This document shows, piece by piece, positions 19,273 to 26,211 of a stretch of DNA of 64,000 nt. Numbering within the stretch: position 1 is the first letter of the stretch; each line of letters opens with the position of its first letter. Both the position numbers and the translations under genes were made by a program. The DNA lies in NCBI RefSeq assembly GCF_001458175.1, contig NZ_CYPW01000040.1:261105-325104 (forward strand), read 5' to 3'. A model generated the notes under the pieces. The model was not told the DNA's origin. It ran no database searches and saw only the letters and a program-made list of their open reading frames with translations. This DNA is from Shimia marina. Its GTDB lineage: Bacteria > Pseudomonadota > Alphaproteobacteria > Rhodobacterales > Rhodobacteraceae.

Positions 19273-20598
19273 ATGTCCAACACACCCTTTAGCGACGGCA
19301 TTCAGGCAGGGCGATTGAGCTCAGCGGAACTGTCCGAAAATTTCGGGGATTTGCATCCTCGCTATGATGTTCATGAGGCGCTGGTGGCGGCGGATCGCTG
19401 TTACTTTTGCCATGATGCGCCCTGTATGACGGCCTGTCCGACAGACATTGATATTCCTCTGTTCATTCGCCAGATCGCCACAGGCACGCCGGAAGCGGCA
19501 GCGAAGACCATTTTCAGTCAGAATATTCTGGGCGGGATGTGCGCGCGGGTGTGTCCAACGGAGACGCTTTGCGAGCAGGTCTGTGTGCGTGAGACAGCAG
19601 AGGGGGCGCCGGTGGAGATTGGCCGGTTGCAGCGCTATGCCACCGATGTTTTGGTGGAGCGTGGGGCGCATCCGTTTGTGCGGGGGGCCTCGACAGGAAA
19701 GAAGGTCGCAGTTGTGGGCGCGGGGCCGGCGGGTCTGTCTGCGGCGCACCGTCTGGCGCTGCATGGTCATGACGTGACGGTGTATGATGCGCGCGCCAAG
19801 GCGGGCGGACTGAATGAATTTGGCATCGCGGCCTATAAGTCTGTCGACAGTTTTGCCGAACGCGAGGTGGATTGGCTGCTGAAGATCGGCGGAATCACCA
19901 TCGAGACAGGCAAGAAGCTGGGCGAGGGGCTGTCGTTGGACGGTCTGAAAGCGGCATTTGATGCGGTGTTCCTGGGCATTGGTCTGGGCGGTGTGAATGC
20001 GCTGGGTGTTGAGGGCGAAGACAAGGACGGCGTGGAGGATGCGGTGGGTTTCATCGCGGAGCTGCGTCAGGCCAAGGATCTCACCCAGTTGGAAATCGGG
20101 CGTGATGTTGTGGTGATTGGCGGCGGGATGACGGCGGTGGATGCCGCTGTGCAAGCCAAGCTGTTGGGCGCGCTGAATGTGAGCCTTGTCTATCGCCGTG
20201 GCAAAGACCGCATGAACGCCTCGGAGTTTGAGCAGGATCTGGCCGCCTCCAAAGGGGTGCGGATCATCACCAACGCCGCGCCCAAAGCGGTGATCGGCAA
20301 TGGCGCGGTGCGCGAGATCGAATTTGAGTACACCGACAATGATCTGAAACCGACCGGCCAGAGCGTGCGGTTGCTGGCGGATCAGGTGTTCAAGGCGATT
20401 GGTCAGACGCTGGTAGGCGAAGGCCTGCCCACGCTGGAGCGGGGCAAGATCAAGGTGGATGAGACCGGTCGGACCTCTGTGGAGGGCATCTGGGCCGGGG
20501 GTGACTGCGCCACGGGTGGCGATGATCTGACCGTGACCGCAGTGGCGGAGGGCCGTGATGCGGCTGAGGATATTCATGCGGCTTTGAGGGCCGATTGA
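19273..20598 (+). CDS. preT: Dihydropyrimidine dehydrogenase (NAD-type) subunit PreT
   Basis: FAD and iron-sulfur subunit that passes electrons from NAD(P)H to PreA in the first, reductive step of uracil/thymine breakdown. 441 residues. The N-terminal region carries cysteine clusters for two 4Fe-4S centres (CYFCHDAPCMTACPTDIDIP and GMCARVCPTETLCEQVC, about residues 43-102). FAD-binding AVVGAGPAGLSAAHRL starts at about 145 and the NAD(P)-binding VVIGGGMTAVDAAV at about 280. Strong GGGGAGG ribosome site. Followed by preA after 116 nt containing a double palindrome. Homologous to the N-terminal half of mammalian DPD and to glutamate synthase small subunit. Confidence 0.94.
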   Translation: MSNTPFSDGIQAGRLSSAELSENFGDLHPRYDVHEALVAADRCYFCHDAPCMTACPTDIDIPLFIRQIATGTPEAAAKTIFSQNILGGMCARVCPTETLCEQVCVRETAEGAPVEIGRLQRYATDVLVERGAHPFVRGASTGKKVAVVGAGPAGLSAAHRLALHGHDVTVYDARAKAGGLNEFGIAAYKSVDSFAEREVDWLLKIGGITIETGKKLGEGLSLDGLKAAFDAVFLGIGLGGVNALGVEGEDKDGVEDAVGFIAELRQAKDLTQLEIGRDVVVIGGGMTAVDAAVQAKLLGALNVSLVYRRGKDRMNASEFEQDLAASKGVRIITNAAPKAVIGNGAVREIEFEYTDNDLKPTGQSVRLLADQVFKAIGQTLVGEGLPTLERGKIKVDETGRTSVEGIWAGGDCATGGDDLTVTAVAEGRDAAEDIHAALRAD

Positions 20599-20612
20599 CA
20601 GCATAGATTCCC

Positions 20613-20681
20613 GTCCCGGGCGAGACCCGGGACCTCGCGCCGGGTGCGTGATGGCCAGAGGCCCCGGATCAGGTCCGGGGC
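20613..20681. repeat. GC-rich double palindrome, copy A
   Basis: Two hairpins: GTCCCGGG-N5-CCCGGGAC (20613-20633) and GCCCCGGA-N5-TCCGGGGC (20661-20681), 27 nt apart; the spacer begins CTC and ends GAG. Same layout as copies at 25760-26185 and 28941-29005. Lies between preT and preA. Confidence 0.9.
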
Positions 20682-20714
20682 GCGGGGGAACCAACCAAAA
20701 AGGAGATAAGCGAT

Positions 20715-22019
20715 ATGGCCAATCTCGAAAGTGATTTTGTCGGGATCAAATCCCCAAACCCGTTCTGGCTCGCATCCGCGCCGCCGACGGATAAGGAATA
20801 TAACGTGCGCCGCGCCTTTGATGCGGGCTGGGGGGGCGTTGTCTGGAAGACGCTGGGGGCGGAAGGCCCGCCGGTGGTGAATGTGAACGGGCCGCGTTAC
20901 GGGGCCATTCACGGCGCAGACCGGCGCCTGCTGGGGCTCAACAATATCGAGCTGATCACTGACCGTCCGCTGGAGGTGAACCTTGAGGAAATGGCGCGGG
21001 TGAAGCGGGATTATCCGGATCACGCGCTGATCGCGAGCGTCATGGTGCCCTGTGAGGAAGACGCGTGGAAGCGCATTCTGCCGATGATCGCGGAAACCGG
21101 TTGTGACGGGTTTGAGCTGAACTTTGGCTGCCCGCATGGGATGGCCGAGCGTGGCATGGGCTCTGCTGTGGGGCAGGTGCCGGAGTATATCGAGATGGTG
21201 TCGCGCTGGTGCAAGGCGGCCACCGACCTGCCGGTGATTGTGAAGCTGACGCCCAACATCACCAATATTCTCTATCCAGCCGAAGCGGCGCTGCGCGGTG
21301 GGGCGGATGCGGTGAGCCTGATCAACACGATCAATTCGATCACCTCGGTCAATCTGGATGCGATGAGCCCGGAGCCGATGATTGATGGCAAAGGCACGCA
21401 TGGCGGCTATTGCGGCCCTGCGGTGAAGCCGATTGCGTTAAATATGGTGGCAGAGATCGCGCGGAACCCTGAAACCGCACGCCTGCCGATTTCCGGCATT
21501 GGTGGCGTGACCACTTGGCGTGATGCGGCAGAGTTCATGGCGCTGGGGGCGGGCAATGTGCAGGTCTGTACGGCGGCGATGACCTATGGCTTTAAGATTG
21601 TGCAGGAGATGATCTCGGGTCTGTCTCAATGGATGGATGAGAAGGGTTATACCTCAACAGCGGATTTTGTTGGCATGGCGACGCCGAATGTCACCGACTG
21701 GCAGTATCTGAACCTCAATCACGTCACAAAGGCTGTGATCAATCAGGATGATTGCATCAAATGCGGACGCTGCTATGCGGCCTGTGAGGACACCAGCCAT
21801 CAGGCGATCGAGATGTCTGAGGACCGTGTGTTCACCGTGAAGGATGATGAATGCGTGGCCTGTAACCTTTGCGTCAATGTCTGCCCGGTGGAGAATTGCA
21901 TCACCATGCGCACGCTGGACGCGGGCGAGATGGATGAGCGCACAGGGACGCCGGTTGCCGCCGAATATGGCAATTGGACCGCGCATCCGAACAATCCGGC
22001 GTCGACTGCGGCGGAGTGA
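20715..22019 (+). CDS. preA: Dihydropyrimidine dehydrogenase (NAD-type) subunit PreA
   Basis: Catalytic subunit that reduces uracil or thymine to the 5,6-dihydro form. 434 residues: an FMN-binding TIM barrel (about 1-320) with NFGCPHGMAERGMG (about 136-149) and VKLTPNITNI, then a C-terminal ferredoxin domain with two 4Fe-4S motifs, CIKCGRCYAAC and CVACNLCVNVCP (about 340-400). In my from-memory alignment to mammalian DPD, the position of the catalytic cysteine (in GLACGQ) is Val152 here (SAVGQ). Works with PreT. GGAG ribosome site 9 nt before ATG; terminator after the stop. Confidence 0.94.
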   Translation: MANLESDFVGIKSPNPFWLASAPPTDKEYNVRRAFDAGWGGVVWKTLGAEGPPVVNVNGPRYGAIHGADRRLLGLNNIELITDRPLEVNLEEMARVKRDYPDHALIASVMVPCEEDAWKRILPMIAETGCDGFELNFGCPHGMAERGMGSAVGQVPEYIEMVSRWCKAATDLPVIVKLTPNITNILYPAEAALRGGADAVSLINTINSITSVNLDAMSPEPMIDGKGTHGGYCGPAVKPIALNMVAEIARNPETARLPISGIGGVTTWRDAAEFMALGAGNVQVCTAAMTYGFKIVQEMISGLSQWMDEKGYTSTADFVGMATPNVTDWQYLNLNHVTKAVINQDDCIKCGRCYAACEDTSHQAIEMSEDRVFTVKDDECVACNLCVNVCPVENCITMRTLDAGEMDERTGTPVAAEYGNWTAHPNNPASTAAE

Positions 22020-22042
22020 TTATGCGTGTTTTGGAAATAAGA

Positions 22043-22069
22043 GCGGCCGGGAATGTCCCGGCCGTTTTC
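22043..22069 (+). terminator. Terminator downstream of preA
   Basis: A perfect 9-bp GC-rich stem (22044-22052 with 22056-22064), 3-nt loop, then TTTT. It ends the preT-preA unit and faces the converging sulfotransferase gene. Confidence 0.85.
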
Positions 22070-22097
22070 TATTGGATGTGTTTGGGGGGGATCGGTG

Positions 22098-22781
22098 TCA
22101 GGCGGCGTCGCCCATGGCAATCTGCAAATCTGCGCCGTCGTCCTGCCAGCCTTTTTTCTCGACAATCCGGTCGGTGCTGCGCACCTCTGCCCAGTGGCTT
22201 GTGTCGAGCGGAAACTCCGGCGCAGCGAAATCCACCAGTTTCTGAATGTCGTCCTTGTCGGTGTTGAAGACCAAAAGACGATCCGCCTCCCCTTTAAAAA
22301 AGCTACGGACCTTGCGCAGGTGGCGGTCAAAATCAGAGGACCAAGCGGCCACAACCTCATCAGAGGACAGGTTTTTGCGGGCCATTTCCTGTTTGAGGTA
22401 CAGCCCGTTGGCATGGCGCACCCGACTGCGCAGCCAATCGTCCTTGTCACGGGTGTTCATCAGGAATTTGGCGTTGGGGTAGTGGCGGGCAAAGGTGGCG
22501 TAGCGTTTGAAATTCTCCACCACATCGGAGCCACGTTTGTATTCCATGTCAAAAAACGCGGTGAAGCGTTCCAGCCCCTCAAGTGGGGCGTGGCCATTCA
22601 GAATGTTGTCGTGAATGCGCTCCTGTGGGCTGCGCATGCCCAGAAAGCCTTTGTGGTGGCGTTTCCAGTAACGCCCACCGCTGTGCAGTGCCATGTGATG
22701 GGAGCGAAGGAATAGAAAGAAAAGGGCGCTCGTGGCACATTTGTTGTGCCCGATCTGAAACAGAAGCGGTTTCGTACTCAT
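22098..22781 (-). CDS. Sulfotransferase family protein
   Basis: 227 residues. The start LLFQIGHNKCATSALFFLFL contains the KCATS variant of the PAPS 5'-phosphosulfate loop, and AKFLMNTRDKDDWLRSRVRH (about residues 104-123) carries the 3'-phosphate-site arginine. It belongs to a different branch from the sulfotransferase at 17639-18334. It sits between the preTA unit and the RutR-like regulators but has no obvious role in pyrimidine breakdown. Acceptor unknown. Confidence 0.8.
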   Translation of the reverse strand: MSTKPLLFQIGHNKCATSALFFLFLRSHHMALHSGGRYWKRHHKGFLGMRSPQERIHDNILNGHAPLEGLERFTAFFDMEYKRGSDVVENFKRYATFARHYPNAKFLMNTRDKDDWLRSRVRHANGLYLKQEMARKNLSSDEVVAAWSSDFDRHLRKVRSFFKGEADRLLVFNTDKDDIQKLVDFAAPEFPLDTSHWAEVRSTDRIVEKKGWQDDGADLQIAMGDAA

Positions 22782-22947
22782 TTGCCTGCCTACAATTTTA
22801 TTTTTAGTTTATTTATTTTTTAGGCAGCTTAGCCAATTTCGGCAGATGCCCAAAAGGAAAATGGCAGGTGGGGGAAAGGTGTCGCTTCTTTGCCGCAGTG
22901 GGCTCAGGGCCCCTTCATGTTCCCGATCCGGTACAACATCAATGGAT

Positions 22948-22969
22948 CTGAGCCAGATATCTGGCTCAG
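22948..22969. repeat. Perfect 22-bp palindrome beyond the first TetR gene
   Basis: CTGAGCCAG-ATAT-CTGGCTCAG, 9-bp arms, 11 nt beyond the stop of the TetR gene at 22981. Neither side has a T-run, so it may be an mRNA-stabilising hairpin or a weak terminator. Confidence 0.6.
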
Positions 22970-22980
22970 GAACGGCTGGA

Positions 22981-23598
22981 TCAGCGCGTGAGGAGTTTGC
23001 GGAACAACATGTCCAGATAGGCATCGGCGCCCTCTGTTGGGCTGCTGGCCTCTGGCATCAAAGTACGCACCTGCACGGCAAAATCTGCATAATGTTGCGT
23101 GGTGGCCCAGATCGAAAAAATCAGGTGGCGCGGATCTACATCGGCCAATTTGCCTTCGGTGATCCATTGGCGGATCACGGCGGTCTTGCGATCCACCAGC
23201 GGTTTGAGATCACTTTCCAGATGGGGGGCCATGCGCGGGGCGCCTTGGAGGATTTCGTTGGCGAAGAGGCGGCTTTCACGTGGGAATTCACGGCTCATTT
23301 CCAGCTTGCGGTGGACATAGGACATGATCTCCTCAATCGGGTCGCCGTTGGGATCCATATCTTCGAGCGGATCGAGCCAGGTTTCCATCAATTGGTTGAG
23401 CAGGGTTGTGTGAATGTCTTCTTTGCCACTGAAATAATAGAGGATGTTGGGCTTGGAGAGCCCGGCCTCCTCGGCGATCAGATCAAGCGTGGCCCCCCGA
23501 AACCCCTGACTGGAAAAGACTTCCAGTGCGGCTTCAAGGATGCGCTTGCGATTGCGTTGTTGAATGCGGCTTGGCTTGCGTGCCGGGGCCTGAGACAT
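22981..23598 (-). CDS. TetR-family regulator, RutR-like (paralogue 1)
   Basis: 205 residues. N-terminal helix-turn-helix (about 15-60; GATLDLIAEEAGLSKPNILYYFSGKEDIH). The ligand domain has the YcdC/RutR-type stretch YVHRKLEMSREFPRESRLF and DPRHLIFSIWATTQHYADF (about 155-173), features shared with E. coli RutR, which senses uracil and thymine. Same strand as the second paralogue at 23679-24320, 80 nt upstream. Likely controls part of the pyrimidine locus; which of the two paralogues binds which box cannot be told. No TTGACC-type box is visible directly upstream of this gene. Confidence 0.88.
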   Translation of the reverse strand: MSQAPARKPSRIQQRNRKRILEAALEVFSSQGFRGATLDLIAEEAGLSKPNILYYFSGKEDIHTTLLNQLMETWLDPLEDMDPNGDPIEEIMSYVHRKLEMSREFPRESRLFANEILQGAPRMAPHLESDLKPLVDRKTAVIRQWITEGKLADVDPRHLIFSIWATTQHYADFAVQVRTLMPEASSPTEGADAYLDMLFRKLLTR

Positions 23599-23678
23599 GA
23601 TCTGCGTTCCGTTCTGCGTTGCTCTGCCTAGGCTAAAGAAGGCAGCGGCGCAGGTCCATAGGGCGTGAGGTCAGGTTT

Positions 23679-24320
23679 TCACGCGGTTGGCAGGGCACCA
23701 ATGCCGCGCAAGATGATGGTTTTGATGTTGTTTTTGGCGGCTTCCCATTGCGCATCGGAGAGGGGGGCGCTGCCGTTTAGGGTCTCAATCTGATGGCCAA
23801 AATCGGCGTAATGCTGGGTGGTTGCCCAGAGCATATACAGCAGATGGCGCGGGTCGATGGGGGCCATGCGGCCCTCGGAAATCCAGCGTTCGATGACGGT
23901 GATGCGCCCGTTGGTCCAATCGGTGAGCGTGGTCTCCAGATAGTCCTGAATGACCGGAGCGCCGTGCATCACTTCACTGGCCCAGACTTTGGACCCGTTT
24001 GGATGACGGCGGGAAATTTCCATTTTGGCGTCGATATAGGCACCAATGCCTTCCTCGGGGCCCTCAGCCTGATCAAAAACATCGGCGGCCTGAAGCCAGA
24101 TTTCGAAGATGTTCTGAACCACCTGCCGATAGAGTAACTCTTTGGTGGGAAAGTAATAATGCAGGTTGGCCTTGGGCAGACCGGCGACGTCGGCGATCAA
24201 TTGCATGGTGGCGCCGCCAAAGCCGGCCTCGGCAAAGACTTTTTCTGCTGCTGATAAAATAAGCGCCTCCGCCTCCTGACGGCGCAGTTTCTTGCTGTTT
24301 GAGGGGCTGGCTTTGGGCAT
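23679..24320 (-). CDS. TetR-family regulator, RutR-like (paralogue 2)
   Basis: 213 residues from the ATG at 24320; the TTG one codon earlier is less likely. Helix-turn-helix about residues 20-65 (GATMQLIADVAGLPKANLHYYFPTKELLY). RutR-type ligand domain with YIDAKMEISRRHPNGSKVWA and DPRHLLYMLWATTQHYADF. Divergent from the amidase gene, with two operator-like boxes between them, one only 23 nt from its start, suggesting autoregulation and control of the degradation genes. Paralogous to the preceding TetR gene. Confidence 0.88.
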   Translation of the reverse strand: MPKASPSNSKKLRRQEAEALILSAAEKVFAEAGFGGATMQLIADVAGLPKANLHYYFPTKELLYRQVVQNIFEIWLQAADVFDQAEGPEEGIGAYIDAKMEISRRHPNGSKVWASEVMHGAPVIQDYLETTLTDWTNGRITVIERWISEGRMAPIDPRHLLYMLWATTQHYADFGHQIETLNGSAPLSDAQWEAAKNNIKTIILRGIGALPTA

Positions 24321-24342
24321 CAAAGAGACCTTGAGAAATTTC

Positions 24343-24358
24343 TTGACCGGTTGGTCAG
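24343..24358. promoter_or_regulatory. RutR-type operator 1 in the tetR/amidase divergent region
   Basis: TTGACCGGTTGGTCAG, a near-perfect palindrome of the TTGACC-N4-GGTCAA class, 23 nt before the regulator's start. Confidence 0.7.
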
Positions 24359-24375
24359 GCTATGTTGCTCTGAAA

Positions 24376-24391
24376 TTGACCATACGGTCAG
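24376..24391. promoter_or_regulatory. RutR-type operator 2 in the tetR/amidase divergent region
   Basis: TTGACCATACGGTCAG. Centre-to-centre distance from operator 1 is 33 bp, about three helical turns, so both could be bound on one DNA face. It lies 98 nt before the amidase start. Confidence 0.72.
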
Positions 24392-24488
24392 GATGCCTGC
24401 GAAAGCAAGAGCCCCACCAGCAAGGGACCGATCCGCGCGTGAGCGTGGCGTCGCGGCAGCCCCGGCCAGAACAAGGGAGTGTGAGACA

Positions 24489-25739
24489 ATGGCAGCACCG
24501 GGTGAGAACCTGAAGGTGAACGGAGATCGGCTGTGGGACAGCCTGATGGAAATGGCCAAGATTGGCCCCGGTATTGCCGGTGGCAACAATCGTCAGACCC
24601 TGACTGATGAAGATGCAGAGGGCCGTGCGCTGTTTCAGACCTGGTGTGAGGCTGCGGGCATGACCATGGGCGTGGACACGATGGGCAATATGTTTGCCAC
24701 CCGTGCCGGTGAGGACCCTGACGCGCTGCCGGTCTATATGGGCAGCCATTTGGACACGCAGCCCACAGGCGGCAAATATGACGGTGTGCTGGGCGTGCTT
24801 GGCGGGCTGGAAGTTGTGCGCTCGATGAATGATCTGGGCATCAAGACCAAACACCCGATTGTCGTTACCAACTGGACCAACGAAGAGGGCACACGCTATG
24901 CGCCTGCTATGTTGGCTTCTGGCGTATTCACTGGGCGGCATACACAGGATTGGGCCTACGGGCGTGCGGATGCTGAGGGCAAGACATTTGGCGATGAGCT
25001 TAAGCGCATCGGCTGGGTGGGCGACGAAGAGGTGGGCGCGCGCAAGATGCATGCGATGTTTGAGCTGCACATCGAGCAGGGGCCTATTCTGGAAGCGGAA
25101 GGCAAGGACATTGGGGTTGTCACCCATGGTCAGGGGCTGCGCTGGATTGAGTGCACCGTTACGGGCAAAGAAAGCCACACCGGATCTACGCCGATGCCTA
25201 TGCGCAAGAATGCGGGCCGGGGTTTGGCGCGTATCACAGAGCTGGTGCATGAGATTGCCATGAAGCATCAGCCCAATGCGGTGGGCGCAATTGGCCATGT
25301 GGATGTCTATCCCAACTCACGCAATATCATTCCGGGCAAGGTGGTGTTCACCATAGATTTCCGCAGTCACCTGCAAGAGGTGATTGACGCGATGCTGGCG
25401 GAGTTTGCCGAGAAAGCGCCCAAGCTTTGCGAAGAGATCGAAGTTGGGCTGGATTGGGAAATCGTCGGCCAGTTTGATCCGCCCGCCTTTGACGAAGGCT
25501 GTGTCAGCGCGGTGCGCAACGCTGCGGAGCGTCTGGGCTATAGCCACATGGATATCGTGTCTGGCGCGGGGCATGACGCCTGCTGGATCAACGATGTGGC
25601 CCCTACAGCGATGATCATGTGTCCTTGTGTGGACGGGTTGAGCCACAATGAGGCGGAAGAGATTTCCAAAGAATGGGCCTCGGCCGGCACGGATGTTATG
25701 CTGCACGCGGTGCTTGAGACAGCGGAAGTTGTGGAGTGA
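24489..25739 (+). CDS. Zn-dependent N-carbamoyl-beta-alanine amidohydrolase (beta-ureidopropionase type)
   Basis: Hydantoinase/carbamoylase family amidase of the M20 fold, 416 residues. It would hydrolyse N-carbamoyl-beta-alanine, the third step of reductive pyrimidine breakdown. The ATG at 24489 has AAGGGAG 9 nt upstream and starts the conserved domain; an in-frame extension to 24351 overlaps the operator region and is unlikely. Metal and substrate motifs visible: GSHLDTQPTGGKYDGVLGV (about 78-96), TNWTNEEGTRYAPAMLASGV, HIEQGPILE and the C-terminal GAGHDACWI. L-carbamoylases share these motifs, but the neighbours favour the pyrimidine role. Confidence 0.92.
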   Translation: MAAPGENLKVNGDRLWDSLMEMAKIGPGIAGGNNRQTLTDEDAEGRALFQTWCEAAGMTMGVDTMGNMFATRAGEDPDALPVYMGSHLDTQPTGGKYDGVLGVLGGLEVVRSMNDLGIKTKHPIVVTNWTNEEGTRYAPAMLASGVFTGRHTQDWAYGRADAEGKTFGDELKRIGWVGDEEVGARKMHAMFELHIEQGPILEAEGKDIGVVTHGQGLRWIECTVTGKESHTGSTPMPMRKNAGRGLARITELVHEIAMKHQPNAVGAIGHVDVYPNSRNIIPGKVVFTIDFRSHLQEVIDAMLAEFAEKAPKLCEEIEVGLDWEIVGQFDPPAFDEGCVSAVRNAAERLGYSHMDIVSGAGHDACWINDVAPTAMIMCPCVDGLSHNEAEEISKEWASAGTDVMLHAVLETAEVVE

Positions 25740-25759
25740 GCTTGCCATTGGCACCCCCC

Positions 25760-26185
25760 GTCCCGGGCCTGACCCGGGACCTCTGGCGGTCTCAGGCAGG
25801 GCGAGGCTTTGTCGTGGGGCTGGGGCGGTGTTTACGATTTGGTAACCACGATGGCGCGAGGGTTGGAGATGTCCCACTTCGTTTACATCCTGGCCTCCAG
25901 ACCGGGCGGCGCGCTCTACGTTGGGCGCACAACCGATCTTCGGTTGCGCCTGCAGGCGCATCGGGCGGGGCTGTCGACACACACACACAAATACAACATC
26001 AAAACACTGGTCTGGTTCGAAGAACACGAATCCTTCGAACCGTCTCTGCGGCGCGAACGTGCGATCAAACGTTGGCGGCGGGACTGGAAAATCAAACTGA
26101 TTACAGATGCCAATCCAAATTGGCAGGACATAACGGCGTTTGTTCCGGCGTGATTGCGGGCGAGGCCCCGGATCACGTCCGGGGC
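25760..26185. repeat. GC-rich double palindrome, copy B, split by a GIY-YIG gene
   Basis: Left half GTCCCGGG-N5-CCCGGGAC (25760-25780) followed by CTC; right half preceded by GAG, GCCCCGGA-N5-TCCGGGGC (26165-26185). In copies A and C the two halves are 27 and 23 nt apart, here 384 nt, and the extra length holds the GIY-YIG gene 25869-26153. Confidence 0.85.
25869..26153 (+). CDS. GIY-YIG nuclease family protein
   Basis: 94-residue single-domain protein of the GIY-YIG (URI) nuclease superfamily, COG2827 type. FVYILASRPGGALYVGRTTDL holds the two motif halves (YIL and YVG) and the catalytic-region arginine follows in LRLRLQAHR. TLVWFEEHESFEPSLRRERAIKRWRRDWKIKLI completes the domain. The ATG at 25869 starts directly at the domain. 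The gene lies exactly in the spacer of a GC-rich double palindrome, between the amidase and dihydropyrimidinase genes, and has no pathway role I can name. Such small URI proteins are multicopy in many alphaproteobacterial genomes. Confidence 0.9.
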   Translation: MSHFVYILASRPGGALYVGRTTDLRLRLQAHRAGLSTHTHKYNIKTLVWFEEHESFEPSLRRERAIKRWRRDWKIKLITDANPNWQDITAFVPA

Positions 26186-26211
26186 GGGGCGCGCATTCAG
26201 GGAGTTAAGTT

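Noticed and set aside
19321..20694. 457-codon frame antisense to preT
   Set aside because: Arg/His-rich translation with no motifs; preT has clear cysteine clusters and dinucleotide sites.
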